A stretch of DNA of 64,000 bases from Siphonodentalium dalli. Taxonomy: Eukaryota; Mollusca; Scaphopoda; Gadilida; Siphonodentaliidae. Position 1 is the first letter of the stretch. Each line of letters opens with the position of its first letter. A model generated the notes under the pieces. That model had not been told where the DNA came from and did not search any database. It saw only the letters and a program-made list of their open reading frames with translations. The translations under genes and the position numbers were made by a program. Positions 13,080 through 27,300 of the stretch are shown here, piece by piece. The stretch covers positions 61,710,025 through 61,774,024 of the forward strand of contig CP136068.1 in assembly GCA_032622095.1 (NCBI GenBank), written 5' to 3'.

Positions 13080-13089
13080 CTCATATGAG
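13080..13089. repeat. Second palindromic core, CTCATATGAG
   Basis: CTCATATGAG is a perfect 10-bp palindrome found where a monomer usually reads CTCATAAGAGAGG. Further copies are at 16,812-16,821 and 27,960-27,969, again a duplicate pair (shift 11,148). Function, if any, is unknown. Confidence 0.8.
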
Positions 13090-13234
13090 AGGACAGGGAG
13101 GAACTAATATATGAGTTTACATGGAGGAACTAATATAAGAGTGGACAGGGAGGAACTAATATAAGAGTGGACAGGGAGGAACTAATATAAGAGTGGACAG
13201 GGAGGAACTAATATAAGAGTGGACAGGGAGGAAC

Positions 13235-14434
13235 TAATATAAGAGTGGACAGGGAGGAACTCATATAAGAGTGGACATGCTGGAACTAATATAAGAGTGG
13301 ACAGGGAGGATCTCAAATAAGAGTGGACAGGGAGGAACTCATATAATAGTGGACAGCAACAACTCATATAAGAGTGGACTGGGAGGAACTCATATAAGAG
13401 TGGACAGGCAACAACTCATATAAGAGTGGACAATGAGGAACTGATATAAGAGTGGACTGTGAGGAACTCATATAAGAGTGGACAGGGAGGAACTAATATA
13501 AGAGTGGACAAGGATGAATTCATATAAGAGTGGACATGCAGCAACTCATATAAGAGTGGACAGGGAGGAACTCATATAAGAGTGGACAGACAGCAACTCA
13601 TATAAGAGTGGACATGGATGAACTCATATACTAGTGGCAGGCAGCAACTCATATACTCGTGGACAGGGGGGAACTCATATAAGAGTGGACAGGCAGGAAC
13701 TCATATAAGAGTGGACAGTCAGCAACTCATATAAGAGTGGAGAGGGAGCAACTCATAAAAGAGTGGACAGGGAGCAACTCATAAAAGAGTGGACAGGGAG
13801 CAACTCATAAAAGAGTGGACAGGGAGCAACTCATATAAGAGTGGACAGGGAGCAACTCATATAAGAGTGGACACGCAGGAACTCATATAAGAGTGGACAC
13901 GCAGGAACTCATATAAGAGTGGACAGGGAGGAACTCATATAAGAGTGGACAGGGAGGAACTCATATAAGAGTGGACAGAGAGGAACTCATATACGAGTGG
14001 ACAGGCAGGAACTCATATAAGAGTGAACAGGGAGGAACTCATATGCGAGTGGACATGCAGGAACTCATATTATAGTGGACAGGGAGGAACTCATATTAGA
14101 GTGGACAGGGAGGAACTCATATAAGATGGACAGGGAGGAACTCATATTAGAGTGGACAGGGAGGAACTCATAAGAGTGGACAGGGAGGAACTCATATAAG
14201 AGTGGACAGGGAGGAACTCATATAAGAGTGGACAGGGAGGAACTCATATAAGAGTGGACAGGGGGGAACTCATATAAGAGTGGACATGGAGGAACTCATA
14301 TAAGAGTGAACCGGGAGGAACCCATATAAGAGTGGACAGGCAGGAACTCATATAAGAGTGGACAGGCAGGAACTCATATAAGAGTGGACAGGCAGGAACT
14401 CATATAGCAGTGTACAGGGAGGAACTCATAAGAG
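13235..14434 (+). repeat. Dispersed copy of the 8.28-9.47 kb segment
   Basis: Rare variants occur in the same order in both places: ATGCTGG (8,317 and 13,277), AATAG joined to GGCAAC (8,390 and 13,350), GAGAGGGAGC (8,781 and 13,740) and TATTATAGTGG (9,111 and 14,070). The shift is 4,960 bases, then 4,959 after the one-base loss near 13,355, then 4,964 after the 5-bp truncation in the first copy. A different type of unit lies between the copies, so this is a non-adjacent exchange or conversion. Confidence 0.8.
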
Positions 14435-16519
14435 TTGACAGGGAGGAACTCATATAAGAGTGGACAGGGAAGAACTCATATAAGAGTGGACATGCAGGAA
14501 TTCATATAAGAGTGGACAGGGAGGAACTCATAAGAGTGGACAGGGAGGAACTCATAAGAGTGGACAGGGAGGAACTCATAAGAGTGGACATGGAGGAACT
14601 CATAAGAGTGGACAGGCAGGAACTCATATAAGAGTGGACAGGCTGGAACTCATATACGAGTGGACAGGCTGGAACTCATATAGGAGTGGACAGGCAGCAA
14701 CTCATATAATAGTGGACAGGGAGGAACTCATAAGAGAGGACAGGGAGGAACTAATATATGAGTGTACATGGAGGAACTAATATAAGAGTGGACAGGGAGG
14801 AACTAATATAAGAGTGGACAGGGAGGAACTAATATAAGAGTGGACAGGGAGGAACTAATATAAGAGTGGACAGGGAGGAACTAATATAAGAGTGGACAGG
14901 GAGGAACTCATATAAGAGTGGACAGGCTGGAACTCATAAGAGTGGACAGGCAGGAATTCATATAAGAGTGGACAGGCAGGAATTCATATAAGAGTGGACA
15001 GTCAGCAACTCATATAAGAGTGGACAGGGAGGAACTCATATAAGAGTGGACAGACAGCAACTCATATACTAGTGGCAGGCAGCAACTCATATACTAGTGG
15101 ACAGGGAGGAACTCATATAAGAGTGGACAGGCAGGAACTCATATAAGAGTGGACAGTCAGCAACTCATATTAGAGTGGACAGGGAGGAACTCATAAGAGT
15201 GGACAGGGAGGAACTCATATAAGAGTGGACAGGGAGGAACTCATATAAGAGTGGACAGGCTGGAACTCATATAAGAGTGGACAGGGAGGATCTCAAATAA
15301 GAGTGGACAGGGAGGAACTCATATAACAGTGGACAGGGAAGAACTCATATAAGAGTGGACATGCAGGAATTCATATAAGAGTGGACAGGCTGGGACTCTT
15401 ATAATAGTGGACAGGCAACAACTCATATAAGAGTGGACTGGGAGGAACTCATATAAGAGTGGACAATGAGGGACTCATATAAGAGTGGACAACGAGGAAC
15501 TCATATAAGAGTGGACTGTGAGGAACTCATATAAGAGTGGACTGTGAGGAACTCATATAAGAGTGGACAGGGAGGAACTAATATAAGAGTGGACAAGGAT
15601 GAATTCATATAAGAGTGGACATGCAGCAACTCATATAAGAGTGGACAGGGAGGAACTCATATAAGAGTGGACAGACATCAACTCATATAAGAGTGGACAT
15701 GGATGAACTCATATACTAGTGGCAGGCAGCAACTCATATACTAGTGGACAGGGAGGAACTCATATAAGAGTGGACAGGCGGGAACTCATATAAGAGTGGA
15801 CAGTCAGCAACTCATATAAGAGTGGACAGGGAGCAACTCATAAAAGAGTGGACAGGGAGCAACTCATAAAATAGTGGACAGGGAGCAACTCATAAAAGAG
15901 TGCCCAGGGAGCAACTCATATACGAGTGGACAGGGAGCAACTCATATAAGAGTGGACACGCAGGAACTCATATAAGAGTGGACACGCAGGAACTCATATA
16001 AGAGTGGACAGGGAGGAACTCATATAAGAGTGGACAGGGAGGAACTCATATAAGAGTGGACAGAGAGGAACTCATATAAGAGTGGATAGGCAGGAACTCA
16101 TATAAGAGTGAACAGGGAGGAACTCATATGCGAGTGGACATGCAGGAACTCATATTAGAGTGGACAGGGAGGAACTCATATTAGAGTGGACAGGGAGGAA
16201 CTCATATAAGATGGACAGGGAGGAACTCATATTAGAGTGGACAGGGAGGAACTCATAAGAGTGGACAGGGAGGAACTCATATAAGAGTGGACAGGGAGGA
16301 ACTCATATAAGAGTGGACAGGGAGGAACTCATAAAAGAGTGGACAGGGAGGAACTCATATAAGAGTGGACATGGAGGAACTCATATAAGAGTGAACAGGG
16401 AGGAACCCATATAAGAGTGGACAGGCAGGAACTCATATAAGAGTGGACAGGCAGGAACTCATATAAGAGTGGACAGGCAGGAACTCATATAGCAGTGTAC
16501 AGGGAGGAACTCATAAGCG
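14435..16519 (+). repeat. HOR unit of 2,085 bp
   Basis: The length is 2,059 plus one monomer. A visible extra monomer is a doubled ACTGTGAGG at about 15,513-15,564; the corresponding place in the 26-kb copy has only one. The first GACAGC monomer runs directly into ACTAGTGGCAGG without the ATGGATG monomer, and ATTC-bearing GCAGG is doubled, so some gains and losses cancel. A private TGCCCAGGG monomer occurs at 15,901. Confidence 0.85.
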
Positions 16520-19239
16520 TTGACAGGGAGGAACTCATATAAGAGTGGACAGGGAAGAACTCATATAAGAGTGGACATGCAGGAATTCATATAAGAGTGG
16601 ACAGGGAGGAACTCATAAGAATGGACAGGGAGGAACTCATAAGAGTGGACAGGGAGGAACTCATAAGAGTGGACATGGAGGAACTCATAAGAGTGGACAG
16701 GCAGGAACTCATATAAGAGTGGACAGGCTGGAACTCATATACGAGTGGACAGGCTGGAACTCATATACGAGTGGACAGGCAGCAACTCATATAATAGTGG
16801 ACAGGGAGGAACTCATATGAGAGGACAGGGAGGAACTAATATATGAGTGTACATGGAGGAACTAATATAAGAGTGGACAGGGAGGAACTAATATAAGAGT
16901 GGACAGGGAGGAACTAATATAAGAGTGGACAGGGAGGAACTAATATAAGAGTGGACAGGGAGGAACTAATATAAGAGTGGACAGGGAGGAACTCATATAA
17001 GAGTGGACAGGCTGGAACTCATAAGAGTGGACAGGCAGGAATTCATATAAGAGTGGACAGTCAGCAACTCATATAAGAGTGGACAGGGAGGAACTCATAT
17101 AAGAGTGGACAGACAGCAACTCATATAAGAGTGGACATGGATGAACTCATATACTAGTGGCAGGCAGCAACTCATATACTAGTGGACAGGGAGGAACTCA
17201 TATAAGAGTGGACAGGCAGGAACTCATATAAGAGTGGACAGTCAGCAACTCATATTAGAGTGGACACGGAGGAACTCATAAGAGTGGACAGGGAGGAACT
17301 CATATAAGAGTGGACAGGGAGGAACTCATATAAGAGTGGACAGGCTGGAACTCATATAAGAGTGGACAGGGAGGATCTCAAATAAGAGTGGACAGGGAGT
17401 AACTCATATAACAGTGGACAGGTAAGAACTCATATAAGAGTGGACAAGCAGGAATTCATATAAGAGTGGACAGGCTGGGACTCATATAATAGTGGACAGG
17501 CAACAACTCATATAAGAGTTGACTGGGAGGAACTCATATAAGAGTGGACAATGAGGGACTCATATAAGAGTGGACAATGAGGAACTCATATAAGAGTGGA
17601 CTGTGAGGAACTCATATAAGAGTGGACAGGGAGGAACTAATATAAGAGTGGACAAGGATGAATTCATATAAGAGTGGACATGCAGCAACTCATATAAGAG
17701 TGGACAGGGAGGAACTCATATAAGAGTGGACAGACAGCAACTCATATAAGAGTGGACATGGATGAACTCATATACTAGAAGCATGCAGCAACTCATATAC
17801 TAGTGGACAGGGAGGAACTCATATAAGAGTAGACAGGCAGGAACTCATATAAGAGTGGACAGTCAGCAACTCATATAAGAGTGGACAGGGAGCAACTCAT
17901 AAAAGAGTGGACAGGGAGCAACTCATAAAATAGTGGACAGGGAGCAACTCATAAAAGAGTGGACAGGGAGCAACTCATATACGAGTGGACAGGGAGCAAC
18001 TCATATAAGAGTGGACACGCAGGAACTCATATAAGAGTGGACACGCTGGAACTCATATAAGAGTGGACAGGGAGGAACTCATATAAGAGTGGACAGGGAG
18101 GAACTCATATAAGAGTGGACAGAGAGGAACTCATATAAGAGTGGACAGGCAGGAACTCATATAAGAGTGAACAGGGAGGAACTCATATGCGAGTGGACAT
18201 GCAGGAACTCATATTAGAGTGGACAGGGAGGAACTCATATTAGAGTGGACAGGGAGGAACTCATATAAGATGGACAGGGAGGAACTCATATTAGAGTGGA
18301 CAGGGAGGAACTCATAAGAGTGGACAGGGAGGAACTCATATAAGAGTGGACAGGGAGGAACTCATATAAGAGTGGACAGGGAGGAACTCATATAAGAGTG
18401 GACAGGGAGGAACTCATATAAGAGTGGACAGGGAGGAACTCATATAAGAGTGAACAGGGAGGAACCCATATAAGAGTGGACAGGCAGGAACTCATATAAG
18501 AGTGGACAGGCAGGAACTCATATAAGAGTGGACTGGGAGGAACTCATATAAGAGTGGAAAATGAGGGACTCATATAAGAGTGGACAATGAGGAACTCAAT
18601 TAAGAGTGGACTGTGAGGAACTCATATAAGAGTGAATAGGGAGGAACTAATATAAGAGTGGACAAGGATGAATTCATATAAGAGTGGACATGCAGCAACT
18701 CATATAAGAGTGGACAGGGAGGAACTCATATAAGAGTGGACAGACAGCAACTCATATAAGAGTGGACATGGATGAACTCATATACTAGTGGCAGGCAGCA
18801 ACTCATATACTAGTGGACAGGGAGGAACTCATATAAGAGTGGACAGGAAGGAACTCATATAAGAGTGGACAGTCAGCAACTCATATAAGAGTGGACAGGG
18901 AGCAACTCATAAAAGAGTGGACAGGGAGCAACTCATAAAAGAGTGGACAGGGAGGAACTCATAAAAGAGTGGAAAGGGAGGAACTCATATAAGAGTGGAC
19001 AGGGAGGAACTCATATAAGAGTGGACAGGGAGGAACTCATATAAGAGTGGACTGGGAGGAACTCATATAAGAGTGGACAGACAGCAACTCATATAAGAGT
19101 GGACATGGATGAACTCATATACTAGTGGACAGGGAGGCACTCATGTAAGAGTGGACAGTCAGCAACTCATATACGAGTGGACAGGGAGCAACTCATAAAA
19201 GAGTGGACAGGGAGCAACTCATAAAAGAGTGGACAGGGA

Positions 19240-21430
19240 GCAACTCATAAAAGAGTGGACAGGGAGGAACTCATATAAGAGTGGACAGGGAGGAACTCAT
19301 AAGAGTGGACAGGGAGGAACTCATATAAGAGTGGACAGGGAGGAACTCATATAAGAGTGGACAGGCAACAACTCATATAAGAGTGGACTGGGAGGAACTC
19401 ATATAAGAGTGGACAATGAGGGACTCATATAAGAGTGGACAATGAGGAACTCATATAAGAGTGGACTGTGAGGAACTCATATAAGAGTGGACAGGGAGGA
19501 ACTAATATAAGAGTGGACAAGGATGAATTCATATAAGAGTGGACATGCAGCAACTCATATAAGAGTGGACAGGGAGGAACTCATATAAGAGTGGACAGAC
19601 AGCAACTCATATAAGAGTGGACATGGATGAACTCATATACTAGTGGCAGGCAGCAACTCATATACTCGTGGACAGGGAGGAACTCATATTAGAGTGGACA
19701 GGCAGGAACTCATATAAGAGTGGACAGGGAGCAACTCATAAAAGAGTGGACAGGGAGCAACTCATAAAAGAGTGGACAGGGAGCAACTCATAAAAGAGTG
19801 GACAGGGAGCAACTCATATAAGAGTGGACAGGGAGCAACTCATATAAGAGTGGACACGCAGGAACTCATATAAGAGTGGACACGCAGGAACTCATATCAG
19901 AGTGGACAGGGAGGAACTCATATAAGAGTGGACAGGGAGGAACTCATATAAGAGTGGACAGGCAGGAACTCATATAAGAGTGAACAGGGAGGAACTCATA
20001 TGCGAGTGGACATGCAGGAACTCATATTAGAGTGGACAGGGAGGAACAAATATTAGAGTGGACGGGGAGGATCTCATATAAGATGGACAGGGAGGAACTC
20101 ATATTAGAGTGGACAGGGAGGAACTCATAAGAGTGGACAGGGAGGAACTCATATAAGAGTTGACAGGGAGGAACTCATATAATAGTGAACAGGGAGGAAC
20201 CCATATAAGAGTGGACAGGCAGGAACTCATATAAGAGTGGAAAGGCAGGAACTCTTATAAGAGTGGACTGGGAGGAACTCATATAAGAGTGGAAAATGAG
20301 GGACTCATATAAGAGTGGACAATGAGGAACTCATATAAGAGTGGACTGTGAGGAACTCATATAAGAGTGGACAGGGAGGAACTAATATAAGAGTGGACAG
20401 GGAGGAACTCATAAGAGTGGACAGGGAGGAACTCATATAAGAGTGGACAGGGAGGAACTCATATAAGAGTGGACAGGGAGGAACTCATAAGAGTGGACAG
20501 GGAGGAACTCATATAAGAGTGGACAGGGAGGAACTCATATAAGAGTGGACAGGCAACAACTCATATAAGAGTGGACTGGGAGGAACTCACATAAGAGTGG
20601 ACAATGAGGGACTCATATAAGAGTCGACAATGAGGAACTCATATAAGAGTGGACTGTGAGGAACTCATATAAGAGTGGACAGGGAGGAACTAATATAAGA
20701 GTGGACAAGGATGAATTCATATAAGAGTGGACATGCAGCAACTCATATAAGAGTGGACAGGGAGGAACTCATATAAGAGTGGACAGACAGCAACTCATAT
20801 AAGAGTGGACATGGATGAACTCATATACTAGTGGCAGGCAGCAACTCATATACTCGTGGACAGGGAGGAACTCATATAAGAGTGGACAGGCAGGAACTCA
20901 TATAAGAGTGGACAGTCAGCAACTCATATAAGAGTGGACAGGGAGCAACTCATAAAAGAGTGGACAGGGAGCAACTCATAAAAGAGTGGACAGGGAGCAA
21001 CTCATAAAAGAGTAGACAGGGAGCAACTCATATAAGAGTGGACAGGGAGCAACTCATATAAGAGTGGACACGCAGGAACTCATATAAGAGTGGACACGCA
21101 GGATCTCATATAAGAGTGGACAGGGAGGAACTCATATAAGAGTGGACAGGGAGGAACTCATATAAGAGTGGACAGAGAGGAACTCATATAAGAGTGGACA
21201 GGCAGGAACTCATATAAGAGTGGACAGAGAGGAACTCATATGCGAGTGGACATGCAGGAACTCATATTAGAGTGGACAGGGAGGAACTAATATTAGAGTG
21301 GACAGGGAGGAACTCATATAAGATGGACAGGGAGGAACTCATATTAGAGTGGACAGGGAGGAACTCATAAGAGTGGACAGGGAGGAACTCATATAAGAGT
21401 TGACAGGGAGGAACTCATATAAGAGTGGAC
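19240..21430 (+). repeat. Local tandem duplication, period about 1.19-1.24 kb
   Basis: The order GGCAACAAC, ACTGGGAGG, AATGAGGGAC, ACTGTGAGG, ATGAATTC, then the ACTAGT pair, GAGCAAC run and ACGCAGG pair occurs from 19,361 and again from 20,549 (shift 1,188). By the AATATTAG landmark (20,047 and about 21,287) the shift has grown to about 1,240, a gain of two monomers. The second copy lies inside the segment missing from the 26-34 kb duplicate. Confidence 0.7.
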
Positions 21431-21719
21431 AGGGAGGAACTCATAAGAGTGGACAGGCAGGAACTCATATAAGAGTGGACAGGCTGGAACTAATATTAGA
21501 GTGGACAGGGAGGAACTCATAAGAGTGGACAGGGAGGAACTCATATACGAGTGGACAGGGAGGATCTAATATTAGAGGGGACAGGGAGGAACTCATATAA
21601 GATGGACAGGGAGGAACTCATATTAGAGTGGACAGGGAGGAACTCATAAGAGTGGACAGGGAGGAACTCATATAAGAGTTGTCAGGGAGGAACTCATATA
21701 AGAGTGGACATGGAGGAAC

Positions 21720-22450
21720 TCATAAGAGTGGACAGGCAGGAACTCATATAAGAGTGGACAGGCTGGAACTCATATAGGAGTGGACAGGCTGGAACTCATA
21801 TACGAGTGGACAGGCAGCAACTCATATAATAGTGGACAGGGATGAACTCATAAGAGAGGACAGGGAGGAACTAATATATGAGTGTACATGGAGGAACTAA
21901 TATAAGAGTGGACAGGGAGGAACTAATATAAGAGTGAACAGGGAGGAACTCATATGCGAGTGGACATGCAGGAACTCATATTAGAGTGGACAGGGAGGAA
22001 CTAATATTAGAGTGGACAGGGAGGAACTCATATAAGATGGACAGGGAGGAACTCATATTAGAGTGGACAGGGAGGAACTCATAAGAGTGGACAGGGAGGA
22101 ACTCATATAAGAGTGGACATGGAGGAACTCATAAGAGTGGACAGGCAGGAACTCATATAAGAGTGGACAGGCTGGAACTCATATACGAGTGGACAGGCTG
22201 GAACTCATATACGAGTGGACAGGCAGCAACTCATATAATAGTGGACAGGGATGAACTCATAAGAGAGGAAAGGGAGGAACTAATATATGAGTGTACATGG
22301 AGGAACTAATATATGAGTGTACATGGAGGAACTAATATAAGAGAGGACAGGGAGGAACTAATATAAGAGTGGACAGGGAGGAACTAATATAAGAGTGGAC
22401 AGGGAGGAACTAATATAAGAGTGGACAGGGAGGAACTAATATAAGAGTGG
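21720..22450 (+). repeat. 409-bp module duplication (site 1)
   Basis: The monomer GATGAACTCATAAGAG occurs at 21,841 and 22,250, 409 bases apart, inside matching runs (GGCTGG with CATATACGAG, GGCAGC with ATAATAG, then AATATATGAGTGTACATGG). The same 409-base spacing is seen at 25,230/25,639 and 33,700/34,109. Confidence 0.75.
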
Positions 22451-24306
22451 ACAGGCTGGAACTCATAAGAGTGGACAGGCAGGAATTCATATAAGAGTGG
22501 ACAGTCAGCAACTCATATAAGAGTGGACAGGGAGGAACTCATATAAGAGTGGACAGACAGCAACTCATATAAGAGTGGACATGGATGAACTCATATACTA
22601 GTGGACAGGGAGGAACTCATATAAGAGTGGACAGGCAGGAACTCATATAAGAGTGGACAGTCAGCAACTCATATTAGAGTGGACAGGGAGGAACTCATAA
22701 TAGTGGACAGAGAGGAACTCATATAAGAGTGGACAGGGAGGAACTCATATAAGAGTGGACAAGCTGGAACTCATATAAAAGTGGACAGGGAGGATCTCAA
22801 ATAAGAGTGGACAGGGAGGAACTCATATAACAGTGGACAGGGAAGAACTCATATAAGAGTGGACATGCAGGAATTCATATAAGAGTGGACAGGCTGGGAC
22901 TCATATAATAGTGGACAGGCAACAACTCATATAAGAGTGGACTGGGAGGAACTCATATAAGAGTGGAAAATGAGGGACTCATATAAGAGTGGACAATGAG
23001 GAACTCATATAAGAGTGGACTGTGAGTAACTCATATAAGAGTGGACAGGGAGGAACTAATATAAGAGTGGACAAGGATGAATTCATATAAGAGTGGACAT
23101 GCAGCAACTCATATAAGAGTGGACAGGGAGAAACTCATATAAGAGTGGACAGACAGCAACTCATATAAGAGTGGACATGGATGAACTCATATACTAGTGG
23201 CAGGCAGCAACTCATATACTAGTGGACAGGGAGGAACTCATATAAGAGTGGACAGGCAGGAACTCATATAAGATTGGACAGTCAGCAACTCATATAAGAG
23301 TGGACAGGGAGCAACTCATAAAAGAGTGGACAGGGAGCAACTCATAAAAGAGTGGACAGGGAGCAACTCATAAAAGAGTGGACAGGGAGCAACTCATATA
23401 CGAGTGGACAGGGAGCAACTCATATACGAGTGGACACGCAGGAACTCATATAAGAGTGGACACGCAGGAACTCATATAAGAGTGGACAGGGAGGAACTCA
23501 TATAAGAGTGGACAGGGAGGAACTCATATAAGAGTGGACAGAGAGGAACTCATATAAGAGTGGACAGGCAGGAACTCATATAAGAGTGAACAGGGGGGAA
23601 CTCATATGCGAGTGGACATGCAGGAACTCATATTAGAGTGGACAGGGAGGAACTCATATTAGAGTGGACAGGGAGGAACTCATATAAGATGGACAGGGAG
23701 GAACTCATATTAGAGTGGACAGGGAGGAACGCATAAGAGTTGACAGGGAGGAACTCATATAAGAGTGGACAGGGAGGAACTCATATAAAAGTGGACAGGG
23801 AGGAACTCATATAAGAGTGAACAGGGAGGAACCCATATAAGAGTGGACAGGCAGGAACTCATATAAGAGTGGACAGGCAGGAACTCATATCAGAGTGGAC
23901 TGGGAGGAACTCATATGCGAGTGGACATGCAGGAACTCATATTAGAGTGGACAGGGAGGAACTAATATTAGAGTGGACAGGGAGGAACTCATATAAGATG
24001 GACAGGGAGGAACTCATATTAGAGTGGACAGGGAGGAACTCATAAGAGTGGACAGGGAGGAACTCATATAAGAGTTGACAGGGAGGAACTCATATAAGAG
24101 TGGACAGGGAGGAACTCATATAAGAGTGGACAGGGAGGAACTCATATAAGAGTGGACAGGGAGGAACTCATATAAGAGTGAACAGGGAGGAACCCATATA
24201 AGAGTGGACAGGCAGGAACTCATATAAGAGTGGACAGGCAGGAACTCATATAAGAGTGGACAGGCAGGAACTCATATAGCAGTGTACAGGGAGGAACTCA
24301 TAAGAG

Positions 24307-27300
24307 TTGACAGGGAGGAACTCATATAAGAGTGGACAGGGAAGAACTCATATAAGAGTGGACATGCAGGAATTCATATAAGAGTGGACAGGGAGGAACT
24401 CATAAGAGTGGAAAAGGAGGAACTCATAAGAGTGGACAGGGAGGAACTCATAAGAGTGGACAGGGAAGAACTCATATAAGAGTGGACATGCAGGAATTCA
24501 TATAAGAGTGGACAGGGAGGAACTCATAAGAGTGGACAGGGAGGAACTCATAAGAGTGGACAGGGAGGAACTCATAAGAGTCGACAGGGAGCAACTCATA
24601 AAAGAGTGGACAGGGAGCAACTCATAAAAGAGTGGACAGGGAGGAACTCATATAAGAGTGGACAGGGAGGAACTCATAAGAGTGGACAGGGAGGAACTCA
24701 TATAAGAGTGGACAGGCAGGAACTCATATAAGAGTGGACAGGCTGGAACTCATATACGAGTGGACATGCTGAAACTCATATACGAGTGGACAGGGAGGAA
24801 CTCATATAAGAGTTGACAGGGAGGAACTCATATAAGAGTGGACAGGGAGGAACTCATAAGAGTGGACAGGCAGGAACTCATATAAGAGTGGACAGGCTGG
24901 AACTAATATTAGAGTGGACAGGGAGGAACTCATAAGAGTGGACAGGGAGGAACTCATATACGAGTGGACAGGGAGGAACTAATATTAGAGTGGACAGGGA
25001 GGAACTCATATTAGAGTGGACAGGGAGGAACTCATAAGAGTGGACAGGGAGTAACTCATATAAGAGTTGACAGGGAGGAACTCATATAAGAGTGGACATG
25101 GAGGAACTCATAAGAGTGGACAGGCAGGAACTCATATAAGAGTGGACAGGCTGGAACTCATATAGGAGTGGACAGGCTGGAACTCATATACGAGTGGACA
25201 GGCAGCAACTCATATAATAGTGGACAGGGATGAACTCATAAGAGAGGACAGGGAGGAACTAATATATGAGTGTACATGGAGGAACTAATATAAGAGTGGA
25301 CAGGGAGGAACTAATATAAGAGTAAACAGGGAGGAACTCATATGCGAGTGGACATGCAGGAACTCATATTAGAGTGGACAGGGAGGAACTAATATTAGAG
25401 TGGACAGGGAGAAACTCATATAAGATGGACAGGGAGGAACTCATATTAGAGTGGACAGGGAGGAACTCATAAGAGTGGACAGGGAGGAACTCATATAAGA
25501 GTGGACATGGAGGAACTCATAAGAGTGGACAGGCAGGAACTCATATAAGAGTGGACAGGCTGGAACTCATATACGAGTGGACAGGCAGCAACTCATATAC
25601 GAGTGGACAGGCAGCAACTCATATAATAGTGGACAGGGATGAACTCATAAGAGAGAACAGGGAGGAACTAATATATGAGTGTACATGGAGGAACAAATAT
25701 ATGAGTGTACATGGAGGAACTAATATAAGAGTGGACAGGGAGGAACTAATATAAGAGTGGACAGGGAGGAACTAATATAAGAGTGGACAGGGAGGAACTA
25801 ATATAAGAGTGGACAGGGAGGAACTAATATAAGAGTGGACAGGATGGAACTCATAAGAGTGGACAGGCAGGAATTCATATAAGAGTGGACAGTCAGCAAC
25901 TCATATAAGAGTGGACAGGGAGGAACTCATATAAGAGTGGACAGACAGCAACTCATATAAGAGTGGACATGGATGAACTCATATACTAGTGGCAGGCAGC
26001 AACTCATATACTAGTGGACAGGGAGGAACTAATATAAGAGTGGACAGGGAGGAACTAATATAAGAGTGGACAGGGAGGAACTCATATAAGAGTGGACAGG
26101 CTGGAACTCATAAGAGTGGACAGGCAGGAATTCATATAAGAGTGGACAGGCAGGAATTCATATAAGAGTGGACAGTCAGCAACTCATATAAGAGTGGACA
26201 GGGAGGAACTCATATAAGAGTGGACAGACAGCAACTCATATACTAGTGGCAGGCAGCAACTCATATACTAGTGGACAGGGAGGAACTCATATAAGAGTGG
26301 ACAGGCAGGAACTCATATAAGAGTGGACAGTCAGCAACTCATATTAGAGTGGACAGGGAGGAACTCATAAGAGTGGACAGGGAGGAACTCATATAAGAGT
26401 GGACAGGGAGGAACTCATATAAGAGTGGACAGGCTGGAACTCATATAAGAGTGGACAGGGAGGATCTCAAATAAGAGTGGACAGGGAGGAACTCATATAA
26501 CAGTGGACAGGGAAGAACTCATATAAGAGTGGACATGCAGGAATTCATATAAGAGTGGACAGGCTGGGACTCTTATAATAGTGGACAGGCAACAACTCAT
26601 ATAAGAGTGGACTGGGAGGAACTCATATAAGAGTGGACAATGATGGACTCATATAAGAGTGGACAACGAGGAACTCATATAAGAGTGGACTGTGAGGAAC
26701 TCATATAAGAGTGGACAGGGAGGAACTAATATAAGAGTGGACAAGGATGAATTCATATAAGAGTGGACATGCAGCAACTCATATAAGAGTGGACAGGGAG
26801 GAACTCATATAAGAGTGGACAGACATCAACTCATATAAGAGTGGACATGGATGAACTCATATACTAGTGGCAGGCAGCAACTCATATACTAGTGGACAGG
26901 GAGGAACTCATATAAGAGTGGACAGGCGGGAACTCATATAAGAGTGGACAGTCAGCAACTCATATAAGAGTGGACAGGGAGCAACTCATAAAAGAGTGGA
27001 CAGGGAGCAACTCATAAAATAGTGGACAGGGAGCAACTCATAAAAGATTGCCCAGGGAGCAACTCATATACGAGTGGACAGGGAGCAACTCATATAAGAG
27101 TGGACACGCAGGAACTCATATAAGAGTGGACACGCAGGAACTCATATAAGAGTGGACAGGGAGGAACTCATATAAGAGTGGACAGGGAGGAACTCATATA
27201 AGAGTGGACAGAGAGGAACTCATATAAGAGTGGATAGGCAGGAACTCATATAAGAGTGAACAGGGAGGAACTCATATGCGAGTGGACATGCAGGAACTCA

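Larger units (their letters stand above)
12788..14434 (+). repeat. Shortened HOR unit (1,647 bp)
   Basis: This unit is 412 bp shorter than the reference. Around 13,260 it passes directly from the AACTAATATAAG run to an ATGCTGG monomer and GGATCTCAAATAAG, omitting the first GTCAGC/GACAGC/ACTAGT cassette. The second part matches 8.3-9.47 kb more closely than its neighbours. It contains a 25-bp monomer near 13,351 (GGACAGCAAC, one G short). Confidence 0.8.
16520..24306 (+). repeat. Scrambled HOR region (7,787 bp between anchors)
   Basis: One recognisable unit (16,520-18,530) is followed by partial units without anchors. The blocks running from GTCAGC through GAGCAAC, ACGCAGG and TATTAG recur several times with the anchor part missing. 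GGCAACAAC landmarks at 19,361 and 20,549 show a local period of 1,188 bp. Near 21.7-22.5 kb a module containing GATGAACTCATAAGAGAGG is doubled at 409 bp. Private variants are TACTAGAAGCATGC, CTCAATTAAG and ACGGGGAGG. Confidence 0.8.
14839..26012 (+). repeat. Large segmental duplication, unit 1 (11,174 bp)
   Basis: The sequence recurs from 26,013. Landmark shifts are 11,174 at 14,921, 11,148 at 15,901 (TGCCCAGGG, recurring at 27,049) and 16,520, and 11,122 at 17,771 (TACTAGAAGCATGC), 18,591 (CTCAATTAAG), 20,043 (GGAACAAATATTAG) and 20,252. Each change of shift equals one 26-bp monomer. From 23,027 to 26,030 the recurrence is at 8,448, then 8,470. Bases 20,353-23,027 have no counterpart in unit 2 at this alignment. 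Confidence 0.9.

Noticed and set aside
13182-13367. 61-codon minus-strand frame of Ser/Leu/Pro-rich periodic sequence
   Set aside because: Each monomer gives ATGAG on the minus strand, so an ATG is expected by chance; the peptide is the repeat translated and ends in the next unaltered monomer phase.
25551-25754. 67-codon plus-strand frame with an identical copy at 34021-34224
   Set aside because: GTG start, periodic repeat peptide; the copy is explained by the 8.47-kb segmental duplication.
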